Below are positions 44,401-54,839 of a DNA stretch of 64,000 nt, one piece after another. Positions within the stretch are counted from its first letter, which is position 1. Each line of letters starts with the position of its first letter. Both the position numbers and the translations under genes were made by a program. Source of the DNA: Larus michahellis (Eukaryota > Chordata > Aves > Charadriiformes > Laridae); assembly GCF_964199755.1 (NCBI RefSeq), contig NC_133903.1, positions 2,745,001 to 2,809,000 of the forward strand, in the 5' to 3' direction. A model generated the notes under the pieces. It did no database searches, was not told the DNA's origin, and worked only from the letters and a program-made list of their open reading frames with translations.

Positions 44401-44960
44401 GAATTTCGCCCATTGGCAGGGCACGAGTGCTTTCTCTCACGGTTAATGAAATCTCCTGTCTTAATTGAGGCTACGAGGGACAGTTTCAAAGTCATCGAGC
44501 CTTTATTAAATCTGCATCTCTCTCTGTTGCGCGGCGCAGAGCTCTCCGTGCACGCGTCGCGTTTTGTTTTCCTGGCACTGCATCCCTCTTGCCTTCCGAC
44601 ACATATGTCTCTCGCTGGAATTTCTTCTCCCAGCCTCCAGCACTCGAAGAGCCGAGCGACGTTCCTCTGCCTCCAACAAGTAGGCGCTGAGCCTGAGAGG
44701 CGCATTAGCTGCCTGACCTGGTTCCAGCCAGGTGTGAAAAGATGCAGTGGCTCTGGCTCCGCTCCACCTTTTCCGACCATGTGAGGAGAGGCAGAAGGCT
44801 TCTCCTCTCTCCACCAGTTCGCATCATTCAAGTCTACTTTAAAAAAAAAGCCACCATAACAAAACAGGATAGGAGTGGCGAGAGGATAGACAGAGCCAAT
44901 CACGGGGAAAGCTGAGCAGATTAAAAGGCATTTGCTGGGCTTTCTGTACTAGAAATGAAA
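44400..44960. promoter_or_regulatory. Candidate regulatory region
   Basis: The best parts are 44,435-44,520 (CACGGTTAATGAAATC, GTCTTAATTGAGGC, CCTTTATTAAATCTGC) and 44,880-44,990 (AGCAGATTAAAAGGC, CTTCAATTAGCC). Long minus-strand frames (102-172 codons) cross the region but contain no domains. Enhancer-like by motif content. Confidence 0.35.
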
Positions 44961-45194
44961 GAAAAACCCTTCAATTAGCCATCTGCCCGAGGAGCTGAGC
45001 AGGAAGGGATAAAAGCTGAGATGCTTTTGCAGGAGCAAAGGGAAATCGCCAGCCATGAGACGGTTCCTGGGCTCTGAGTCAGGCGGCGGCATCAGCGGGG
45101 TGTTCAGGCTGTGGTGCTGCAAAGGGGGGACCTTCCCTTGGAGGGCTGCCAGGAGGCTCCGTCCTGCTTCCCTGCCTTCTCCTGCCGCTCTCCT

Positions 45195-45655
45195 CCTCTA
45201 TCGGAGCTGGTGTGGGGTCTGGAGCACAAGTCCTGTGAGGAGCGGCTGAGGGAGCTGGGGACGTTCAGCCTGGAGAAAAGGGGGCTGAGGGGAGACCTTC
45301 TCGCTCTCTGCAGCTCCCTGAAAGGAGGGGGCAGCCAGGGGGGGTCGGTCTCTGCTCCCAAGGAACAGGCCATGGGACAAGAGGAAACAGCCTCAAGTTG
45401 CACCAGGGGAGGTTTAGGATGGATATTAGGAAAAATTTCTTCACCGAAAGGGTTGTCAAGCATTGGACCAGGCTGCCCAGGGAAGTGGTGGAGTCGCCAT
45501 CCCTGGAGGGGTTTAAAAGATGGGTAGACGTGTCGCTTAGGGATATGGTTTAGTGGTGATTTTGGCAGTGTCGGGTTGATATATATTGATGGTTAGACGC
45601 CATGATCTGAAAGGTCCCTTCCAACGTAGATGATTCTATGATTCTATGGTTCTCC
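45195..45655 (+). mobile_element. CR1 LINE fragment, about 460 bp, with ATTCTATG tail
   Basis: In plus orientation the element contains the ORF2 C-terminal region (GGAGAAAAGGGGGCTGAGGGGAG, with translated [15 protein letters not shown]), the AGGAAAAATTTCTTCACCG and GGCTGCCCAGGGAAGTGGTGG landmarks, then a 3' UTR ending GAAAGGTCCCTTCCAACG and two ATTCTATG repeats at 45,635-45,651. This 8-base tail repeat is diagnostic for avian CR1. It is 5'-truncated and inactive. It lies in inverted orientation to the CR1 copy 1.6 kb upstream. Confidence 0.97.
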
Positions 45656-45659
45656 TGCT

Positions 45660-46000
45660 TCTCGGGGACAACCTGCTTCCGCAGTCCTAAGTTTGTGTGC
45701 AGGGCATGGGCGCTTCACCTTGGCAAGGGCTGGTGCTGAAGGCCTGGAGCAATGAGCTCGCTGGTGTGCTCAGGGACGTAGTTACATCTCATGATCCTTG
45801 TCCTCCAGAGGCCATAGACACCAAGGGCCTCCTGCTCCCATACCTGCGGGTCCCACATATCAGCACACCCAACCCCCTGGCGAGGGCTTTGGGTGACTTG
45901 TCACCGTTTTGTGAAGCCAACTGGGCACCTGGGAAGGGAAGAGGCAGCTGTTCTGCCTCCCCAGGCGTCGAGCATCCGCTCCTTGCACACACACACACGG
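45660..46000. other. Unassigned spacer
   Basis: No gene is seen. A CA run lies at about 45,988-46,000. A 129-codon frame crossing the region has no domain. Confidence 0.4.
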
Positions 46001-46004
46001 GCTC

Positions 46005-46140
46005 CCTTTACCTAACAAACAATTATTTAGCAAAGTATGCAAATAGTATAATTACTGTTATTTGTTTAGCTGTTATAAGTGTTTGAAATGTAAATGTCAA
46101 CTTTGGGATTTTTGCAGGGTACGTGTGTGTTGTTGTTGGC
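46005..46140. promoter_or_regulatory. Candidate regulatory block with perfect POU octamer
   Basis: A perfect ATGCAAAT octamer at 46,037-46,044 lies in AACAATTATTTAGCAAAGT...AGTATAATTACTG context, with TTGTTTAGC (forkhead-like) and TAATTAC (homeodomain-like) words. It is short, AT-rich and flanked by GC-rich DNA. The octamer is fact; its use is inference. Confidence 0.45.
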
Positions 46141-46144
46141 TTTC

Positions 46145-47835
46145 TCTCTCTGGCGTGTGCTCTCCCCGGATTGCAATTTGATGAATCTCTCCTTGTCCTA
46201 GAAAAAAAAGCTAATGTGATTTCTCTGCGATTACAGCAGAAGATGCCGAAGTGGGGATTACTCACAGTAGCTCCTCTTACTTAGCAGATCTGAGTGGGAG
46301 GCAGGATTCATTACACCGTGCAGAGAAACAAAGAGGAAATGTCTTTCAGCCGCCTGCTCGTGTCTGCCGCGGCAGCATCCTCGCCGGTGCCAGGGCTTCC
46401 CTCCCTGGAAGGCAGAGGGTCAGGCAGGGCAGCTACAGCGGTGTTGGGACCTTGGCTCACGGGGACCTCTTCCCCGTCTGACACAGCTCCTCCATGCACA
46501 GGAGGAGCGGCGAGTCTGAACTCTGGTTTTCTCGGAGGTATTTTTTTGTCTCTGCAGGAGGCTGGAGAAATTAGAACTCACATTACAGCCACCCTGGTAT
46601 GGATCTACCCCACCAGCATGCTCAAAGTAGAGCCCTGGTACTCAGTACAGTGATGTTTTCCAAGGGTATGTCCCACTGCCGCCCATCCTGGCTGGCATTT
46701 GGTATAGATTGAGCTCTGAGGAGATGGTCCTTGGCAGATCACAGCCTGTAGTTCAGGCAATCAGTCCAAGGCTTGTTACCATCGCCCACGTAGGACTTAA
46801 GGAGTCAGTCCATGCTCTAGATGCTGTTGAGTGGCTTTTGCAGACCAGTCTCGGCAGCTGGTCCGTGCTGGGAAGGCTGTTACAGGCAGGGCAGGGCCGC
46901 TGTAACTGCAGCTCCTCTACTGATGTTTCACAGCATCCCATCCCGCTGGGGACAACCCAACCGTGCTTGGGCTTAAGAGCTTTCTCAGATGCACAGCTCC
47001 AAGATGAATCCAGTTGGATTCATCAGCTGGCAGCAAGCCTGGCACCAGCTTTCCGTTCAGTTGGCTCAAAATCCAGCTCAGGAGTTGGCGTGAAAATGGA
47101 AAGGCTGCATCGCTCCCGTATCCCACCCTCCATCCCCTTCATGGCCCCTGCCCATGCGGCATGCCGGGACGCGGAGCTCATGGTTTTCATGTGAATCCCA
47201 GGGTGGGAGAGGGATAAGAGGTTTTCAACTCCGGTGTGAACCAGGGGAATTGGGAAGAGCGAGGTGGTAAACGCAACTAACGGCTCGGCTCCCGGAGGAG
47301 CAGGGGGAGCTTCACACCCAGCCAAGCACAGAGACGAGCCCCAGAGCGTGGTGCACAGCCAGGGCGCTCACTGCTTGTGGCAGGAGGGGGGTCAGGACTT
47401 GTCCACATGCAGACGCTGCCGTTGAACCAGATGAGACCATGCCCAGCATGGATCCAAGTCTGTTGGGATTCCAGCTGAGGATGGGTTGGGGAGTAAGCCC
47501 TTGCAGGGCGGTGGTGAAGCACAAGCTGGGCCCTGTGGCGTGGCTGCGGTACGTCGAGAAGATGCTGAACCGGGCTTTTCTGCTGCTTGAGGTTTCCCCG
47601 CAGCTCTCTGGCAGGGCACAAGCTGCTGGCACGGGAGCACTTTGGCGTGCTGGCTACATGCTAGGAGTTGGTGCGTGGCTCAGGCACATTTTCCCCCTAA
47701 ACGGGGCTGTCCATGCTCTCTGGACTGCCTTGTTAGTGCCCTGCTGTCGGTGCAGGTACCTACAGCCATGAGCGGTGCCGCTGGCCCCGGGACAGTTGCA
47801 CCAGACAGTCGGGCCGTGGGGCGGAACCAGCGAAG
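46145..47835. other. Unassigned spacer
   Basis: GC-balanced DNA with no recognised gene or repeat. Frames up to 161 codons on both strands overlap and show no domain. Confidence 0.4.
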
Positions 47836-47839
47836 CCGC

Positions 47840-48180
47840 TTGTTTCTTAATTGCAAAGACAGGAATCCGATGACCTTTGGCAGATTTCATAGCCCAGCAG
47901 GCTCGTGTAATTGAAGCTGCTGCTGATTTGTCATGGCTTTAGGCTCTCCCTATCTATTTCATTCCCGCTTGCTCCCTCAGACTCTCTTATTCCCTATTTC
48001 TCTCTCCTTCTTCGTGATCTCATTATCTCTGTGCCTTTCTCTTTTACTCTCTTCAACCGTAGCGCTTCCCGACATGAGGAGGTACCTCAGGATGTATTCA
48101 TCTTCAAGGGATTTATCTTTTGTCTCTCAAACTATTTTCTCCGCTTCACATCCATTATCCAAGAAAAACCCTGTCTTCCC
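47840..48180. promoter_or_regulatory. Candidate regulatory block with pyrimidine-rich half
   Basis: TTTCTTAATTGCAAAGAC, GATGACCTTTGGC (a nuclear-receptor-like word) and GTGTAATTGAAGC lie at 47,840-47,930, followed by a CT-rich stretch to 48,060. Unique sequence. Enhancer-like by composition. Confidence 0.35.
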
Positions 48181-48319
48181 ATGACCAGGAGACCCGCACC
48201 CACCAGCAAATTCCAGCCCGTTCCAAGAGTAATCATAAATAACGCATTGCTGTGGTCAATACCCCCAAAGCATCCATGAGCTCCAAATCCCAACTTCCCA
48301 CTCCCATCAGGTGAAGGTT

Positions 48320-48560
48320 GAAGCGACATTATCATTTTTATTTAAATTCCCTCGTAGGTGGCAGGTTCAATGCTATTAACATATTTCAATTCAAGCCATT
48401 CTTATTTTAATTAGCCTTAAGTAATTAGTTCTAATTCATCACCATTTTTTGCTCTGCATATTTTGGGTTATTTACTTCCCTTGCTAAGTAACAATTTGAT
48501 GTAATTATGTGCTACTCATTCTTTCTATTTACATATGCTCAGTCACTCAGATTTCCTCGT
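48320..48560. promoter_or_regulatory. Strong candidate conserved non-coding element
   Basis: AT-rich and repeat-free. Motifs include GACATTATCATTTTTATTT, GCTATTAACATATTTC, TTTTAATTAGCC, TTAAGTAATTAGTTCTAATTC, GTAATTATGTGC and TTTACATATGC. Four or more TAATTA-type words lie within 120 bases. Bounded by GC-richer DNA on both sides. Conservation is untested. Confidence 0.5.
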
Positions 48561-49785
48561 TGAAATTTCAACAGATCCTTTGAATTCCCTCTTGAATTGT
48601 TTTCTGAGCTGTCAGCGGTGTGGAAATTGTGGGGTGGAAAGAGAATTGATCCTCTTTCTTCTCTGGACATCCCCGGTGCCAGCGGCAGTGACAGCGCATG
48701 TGAGCACCTGGGCTGGCAGTGGCTGCTCTTGGCAGGGAAGGTCCATTGCCAGGCTTTGTTCCTGGGACTCTGGATTCCCATATGAAAAGAGTTTGGGGAC
48801 CACATCCAACTCCCTCTGTCTTCCTCTTGGGCTGCTTTAGCCCCGACGCCAAAGGGACCAGTCGCTGTTGCCACTTCCCTTCATTTTCTTTGTGCAGCCA
48901 AAGATGCTTTGGCTTTCCAGAATGGCAATGGCCTGGCTTTCCAGAAGTGCAGCACCTCCGGTGCTCAAAAACTCTGCGCCCTTTAAAATGCTGTGGGTTT
49001 TTAGATGTTTTGAGCACTTTGAACAAATTTGCCGCATTTATATATGGCAGTTTCTTCTCTGGAAAGTACTTTTATCTCAGCAGCCATTTTCCTAAATCCT
49101 CTCAAGGACCATATCCTTGTCTTCATCTTCTTTCCTCAAGGATTGCCCTTCTCTTAGCACCTTCTCCATAGCTGAGATTCTCAGAGGATCGTGGTTTATC
49201 CATCTGAGGCTATTTGCTGATCAGCTGCTCTGAATCCATTCTTTTTCACTCCCTCGAAACTTGATTCTGAGAGGCCTTAACATGACTTCCTGCAAAAACG
49301 TGGATTTCATGCTCACATGGAGCGTGTGCCTACCTGTGTGTGTACGCCTAGCAACTTTTAAGTGCATTATCCAACTCTAGCTGAATTTAATAGAGGGTAG
49401 CAGTCTCAAAAATAGCAAGTTCCCTCAAGGTTTGAGCAGACAGGCAGAGGTAGAAGAGAGATGCCCTACTTCTACTGAGGAAAAAGCTGCCATGTTGTGC
49501 TGAGCCTTTATTTGATGCTGGCGAATCCATTTGGGAGCGAGAGCACGTCTCGGCACCCCACCCACAGGAAGGACTTCAATCAGCAAGCGCACCTTCTCGG
49601 GCGCCCGAGTCAATCAGGCTCAAAGAAAGTAGGATTTCGTAGTTCTGGTGCTCATGGAACTACTTGGGTGTTTTTTTTTCAAGTAGCTTTTTCACTAAAA
49701 TCTTATCAACGCTTTGAATCCATGTACCATTAGCAAACGCTGCTTGCTTCATGAATATGCACGTTCACAATGTGTAGCATTGGCT
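48560..49785. other. Unassigned spacer
   Basis: No gene is recognised. Overlapping frames (up to 152 codons) lack domains. Composition drifts toward AT-rich from here rightwards. Confidence 0.4.
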
Positions 49786-49787
49786 TA

Positions 49788-49856
49788 ACCGCTCCCATTG
49801 AAGTTGATAATAAAACTCCTGCTGACTTCAAAGAGAACAGAGTCAGGCAATGCTGA
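49788..49856. mobile_element. Old interspersed-repeat relic (low confidence)
   Basis: The order GCTCCCATTGAAGTTGATAA, then AAAACTCCTGCTGACTTCAAAG, then AGAGTCAGGC resembles an ancient repeat common in turtles, crocodilians and birds, whose core has inverted CCATTGAAGT and ACTTCAATGG arms. I recall the motif but not a secure family name. A repeat search would settle it. Confidence 0.4.
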
Positions 49857-49859
49857 GTG

Positions 49860-52800
49860 CTTTGGAAAATCCCACCCCTAGTTGTTATTTTATTTTTAAC
49901 ACATCTACTCAGGAGCTGTGGGATGGGACTAAATACTCAAGAATGAGTACAGAGGAAAAAAAGAAAAGATCAAACAGCCGAAAATGAAAATCCAGATTCT
50001 GAAGTAAATATTTAACGACCTGTCCTTAGATCTAAGACTCACAGCGGGATCGGTCCTCCTTTTGTGTGAGGAAGGGTCACAGACTGCTGCCTCGAGGCAT
50101 GAGAGAGTTGCTACGCACCTCACAGTGGCCTCCATCCGTGATCTTCTCGTGGAGGCCATTGGTGGAAGTTTAGATCTGAACAACACAAAGCTTGGGACCT
50201 TCAAACTGTATCAAGGCTACTCGTGCTCATGGGTTGGAGTGGAACTGATTTCTTAAATTCTAATCCTACACTTGGTTTTCCATGACTAGGAGAGGCCAGA
50301 GAGGGACTGGTCCCCTCTGCAGGCACCAGGACAAGGCAAAGACCCAAAGCATCCCATGAGTTACCACTCTGCAAACCCGCAGTCTATAAATTTCTTCAGT
50401 CTCGTCTTAAATGATCCATTCCTCCACTCCTCTCTTGTGTGTTGTGCAGGAAAAAGGCACTGCAGAGTTTTACAGCTCTTCCACCTGTTTTCAGGTGAAT
50501 TTTGTTCTCGGGTCTCCGTTTTCCCCATACTTGGTGCCGTAGCTTCCACACTGCCATGGGAAGGTGAAGGATCCCTACTACCACCCAATTTAGTAGAACA
50601 CTACGCATCCAACTGACTTCAGGGGGCCATAAACTGCTTACAATTGTAAGACGAGTGATTTCAACTGGGCAGAACTCCCTTAAAGTAAGCACGTATTTAC
50701 CTGTTTTGCTGAATCAGGGCATGTTCTCCTTACAGGGACTTTGTGTTTTAGCATCAGCTATTTTGGTATCTTCTTCTCCTAAGATTATTTCCAGTGGAAA
50801 GAACACAGTATTTTTCATTCCAGCAGTATTTTTGGTAACAGTTACTATTTCCTGACAATATGTCTGTATTTTAGGACAAAACCAAATTACATGTTGGAAG
50901 CTCCTTTTCCCACTGCAGTTTCTCCAGCACTACTCATGAGCCAGTAACATCAACACCATAATCTGGAAGAGGCACAATAGACGCTATATTAAGTTTTATA
51001 CAGACTTGCCATCAAATTACATGCAATAGCTACTTGATCATGTTTTTATCAATCCGTTTTCGCCTGTCCATTTGAAAAGCAATTGCTTTTATCTTGATGG
51101 CTTATTTTTTAATTCAGACCATGCAAGGGTTTCACCTGGAGTTTTTGCCTGATGACAGCAGAATTCTCCTGTTCATCTGATTTTGCTGTTGCGTAGTTGC
51201 GTGATAGGGGGTGACAGGCAAAAAGAACCCTCTCGCTGTAATTCATTTTAATTGTTTTTCTGATTTTTGTCTTTTATTATCTGTTCCTTAAGGGGAAGTC
51301 TATAAAAATCTTGACAGCAGTTAGAACTTGATGCTGTAAAACAGTCATGCAAAAAACAGTGACAAATATTTTTTTTGTTTGCTCTCCTGCCTGCTGCTAT
51401 GCTCCAGAAGGCACTGAATTTACCATCAAACTTCTGCAGAGGTAGAACCTGGCTTTTCAGCTCAGTAGATCATAGGTAAAATCCTACTCCCTCACTGGAC
51501 CATATCATCATTATTACAATACAAATCCTAAGTACTTTGTGTAATCTTCTGGGCTATTTTCCTAGTAATCAAGTGCTTTAGGAGAAAACAGGAGGATCGT
51601 AATTGTGGAAAATTGTATTATGTTGCATTTTTTGCCCGTTCCCTGAGATCAAACGGGTTAATTTTCCCTTGCTCTACACCTTGTACAAACTTTGTATCAG
51701 AACAATTAACTCAATTTGGTTTTATATATATATAAATATATATACAATACATCTATAGATGTATTTTATATATTGTATTTTTATTGTATATACAGAATAA
51801 GGCGTTATCTTATGGTGTTATCTTAGAGTATAGATTTTTCTTGATGGTTGATTCCTTAAACGTGGTCGTGAAAAGACCCACAGAAGTTGAAAGAATTTCT
51901 AGTTTGGATTCAATGCAAATTATTCCTAACTTCCATCCCGGATATCCGCTGTTCTTCTGGTCAGTACTTTTACTTGAAGCTTAATACTAGTTTGCTCTAA
52001 AAACGGTTGTGAAGAACTATACTTGACTCAATAGGTTTTATTATTAAAAAAGGCCTGGGAAGTTATGGTTGTACTTATTTCTAAGTGCCAAACGATATCT
52101 GGGATACTTGCAGAGGTAACACGCAGAATGAGTAGAAATCGGGGAGAAATGAGTTCATCCACATGTTGCATTATCTACCTCGTTGGAACCTGCATACTTT
52201 GTCCTAGATTGCAGTTTCATTCTGAAACGGATATAAAAGCACCTTATGGGATGAAACTTTTAGGTATATTAAACCCATCCCGTGATGTTTATTTTTGTAC
52301 GTGGACAAGAGATTACAGCTTTTGTTTTCAGCTTCCAAAGTCATCAGCAAAAGCAATCATGACTTTTTTGAATACTTACTTTGTAGTCTGGTATCTGTCC
52401 TACACTAGTTAATTCATGTAAATCTGAAGAAATGGTTGCAGGCAGGATGGCATCAGAAATATGGAAATATAGCATCTGGGTAGAAAGGGTTTTGCAACAT
52501 TTCCATTGAAATTATTTTTTTTCTGCCAGATGAACAGATGCAGTGACAACAGACAGTCTTACCTGCAGCCTTTCTTTTGGGGAGATTAAATGAGTGAATC
52601 ACGTATCAAAACATTATTTCGTTTGATTAAATAGAAGATACTTATAGCATTTCTAAATATAGACCAAATGGAGACAAAAAAGGGAATGTTCATGAGGAGT
52701 GGCCACTCTACACAGTCAGATGCCTTTTCTGTACCCAAAAGTATTTTTAAATTCCCGTTTCTTCACTTAGGTTGGGCGAATGCAGTTCACTGTGCGCCGA

Positions 52801-54030
52801 GGGTGTTTAACAGACTACAGTCCCGATGCTCATATTTTGGGCTGATTCTGTGGGCTGAAGACAAGTTTGCTTATAAATTTCCCTTTGTTTCCCATTAGAA
52901 TAGCAACAACATACTTCACAGCTTTCAAGAATCTGCCTTTTCCTTATGTTTCGATACAAGTTCTGGAATAGGTACCTGGAAAGCCTGAAAATTTAGCAAT
53001 GATAGAAGAATTTGTGTCTTGCAGAAAATTAGAAGATTTTGACATTTGTTTGCATTCTGAATAGAACATTAAGTTAATATGAATATATGTTTCAGGTTAA
53101 TTTTAATGTCATTTAGATGTGAATGCTTGAAGATTTTATTATGTGATAAAAATAGAAATGAAAAATTCTCCCGAAGTCTTGAAATGAAATGTTTGATTTA
53201 TCAAAACAGTTCCAATTATTTTAAAATGTCATTTTACCAGAAGTTGTTCATGGCAGGAAAAGTTTCAGTTTTGATGAAATGCAACTTTCTGGTGGGAAAG
53301 CGAGCTGACGTCTCCCCAGGACTGCCTGCTGGAGAGCCAGCTGGTCACAGCCTTTGCCCGGAATTAAGTGGGTTTTAGCCCTTTGACCATTGGTATGATA
53401 TTGTAGTGTTGGGCTTTTTGGGTTTTGTCTTTTTCCTGACTGAGCTACATCTTCTTATTAAAATAATTTTGCATTTGTTCTGAAAAATTTACATATTTTT
53501 CTACATATATATAAACTCTCTTCTAAGAAGGCAAGCCAAACTCTTTTATCTTACTGTCCCTTTCATGGAAGTCTCTTTTGGCCATTTTTATTTGTGATTT
53601 TGCCTTTTCCCTTGATTATGTATAGAGATTTCGTTAGACTTTTTAGTATTCTGTCTTGCTTTTGGTTTACAGTGTTCGTCTTTGGAGCCTGAAGTCTTTG
53701 TATTTCTTTATCAAGGGAGGCAGGCTTTTTTGTAACTATATTTTCTTTACATTGTTAGCAATTCCAAGAATTTTCCTGAAGTAAGGGCTTTCGCTGCTTC
53801 TTGTAAGATACCATCATGAGTAATCCTGAGTCATTTAATTTTACATATTCGAAAATATCTTTTCTGAGATGGTCATACTGACATTTGTGTTCTCCGTCAA
53901 CATAGTATTTAATACCGAGTCTAATGCTGTGTTTTCCCTGCTTTCCAGTGAACAATCTGAACCAAAATTATACCGTTATCTGAATGTTTTTGATCAAATA
54001 CCTAAATGCTAGTATGGAAGATGAAGGTTG
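49860..54030. other. AT-rich segment without recognised genes, 4.2 kb
   Basis: Composition changes to distinctly AT-rich with low CpG. Frames are short. The longest, 115 codons at 52,065-52,412, has no recognisable domain, signal peptide or splice context. The segment could be an old repeat accumulation, intron or intergenic DNA. No family is identified. Confidence 0.4.
51721..51797. repeat. TATA-rich microsatellite with 20-bp perfect palindrome
   Basis: Runs of TATA and ATAT with TGTAT and ATTGTAT words enclose a perfect 20-base palindrome at 51,746-51,765 (AATACATCTATAGATGTATT). Such sites are flexible, melt easily and may extrude cruciforms. Probably a degenerate AT repeat. Confidence 0.85.
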
Positions 54031-54032
54031 AA

Positions 54033-54160
54033 AGGTCAGGTTGGACGGGGCTCTGAGCAACCTGATCTAGTTGAAGATGTCCCTGCTCGTTGCAGGGGCG
54101 TTGGACTAGATGGCCTTTAAAGGTCCCTTCCAACTCAAACTATCCTATGATTCTATCATT
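54033..54160 (+). mobile_element. CR1 LINE 3'-end fragment
   Basis: Plus-strand CR1 landmarks appear in order: GGTTGGACGGGGCTCTGAGC, AACCTGATCTAGTTGAAG, GGTTGGACTAGATGG-type sequence, AAAGGTCCCTTCCAACTC and a single CCTATGATTCTAT tail. About 130 bases of 3' UTR remain. It is inactive and lies beside a MIR-like relic. Confidence 0.93.
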
Positions 54161-54234
54161 ATTGACTTTTCAGTTAAATGATGTAGCCTTCTGCAGAAAT
54201 CAATTTTCCTTATATATTCACCAGCTATATTTAA

Positions 54235-54480
54235 GAACTAGCATTTGGCTAGCACTTTTCACGATTTAAAATAGAAAAAAATCTCTCATGCAGTGTCTTT
54301 CCTTAAGAGATCTCCAACACTTCACAGTCACATAAGCCTATTTTTCAATACAGGAAAGTTGAGGCACAACTGTAGAACCTTGTCCCAAGTCACTCAATGG
54401 CTGAAGCAAGCAGAAAAGGAGAAACCAAACCATTAGTGCTGTATCCGTCCTGCTTGGCTGTCATTCCGTTAAGTGAATCT
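54235..54480 (+). mobile_element. MIR/CORE-SINE-like ancient relic
   Basis: Diverged but ordered matches to the widespread amniote element are visible: TAGCACTTTTCACG, GATCTCCAACACTTCACAG, TATTTTTCAATACAGG, AAAGTTGAGGCACAAC, then CCTTGTCCCAAGTCACTCAATGGC. The last two correspond to the GAAACTGAGGCACAGAG and CTTGCCCAAGGTCACACAG hallmarks. About 245 bases, old and highly mutated. Confidence 0.55.
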
Positions 54481-54839
54481 GTTCCATTCATAGGAGTCTA
54501 ATTTATATCGCTAGGCTCCAAGAAGTGTGTGTGCCGGGCATGCGTGTATGTTCCTAGACAGACGGATAGATGCACAGTTTACACGTCTACGTTACTTTTG
54601 GTATCACACCGTGAGCTGAAGTCTTGCTCAACCCTCTCTTGAGCACATTCCCATGAGTACCGTGAACATCCCCTTAAATAAGTATGTGTGGCAAATGTAA
54701 ATTTTAGGATCACTTAAAGAACCACTGTCAAAAGTGTTAGCAAAGTGATTTTAATACGATATTTCAAAAGTGCAACTTAAAGTTTGATGGCAAGATTTGC
54801 TCTGTTAATTACTGCATGGGAAAACATACAAAGGAAAAT

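Noticed and set aside
45111..45527. 138-codon plus frame as a gene
   Set aside because: Its C-terminal part is CR1 ORF2 remains and the N-terminal part is flanking DNA. It is a chance fusion within a truncated LINE.
52065..52412. 115-codon plus frame as a small secreted or membrane protein
   Set aside because: Hydrophobic stretches are short, no signal peptide or family is recognised, and no splice or promoter context is visible.
53755..53955. 66-codon minus frame with a protein-like composition
   Set aside because: Too short, no domain, no neighbouring exon signals, and AT-rich DNA gives such frames by chance.
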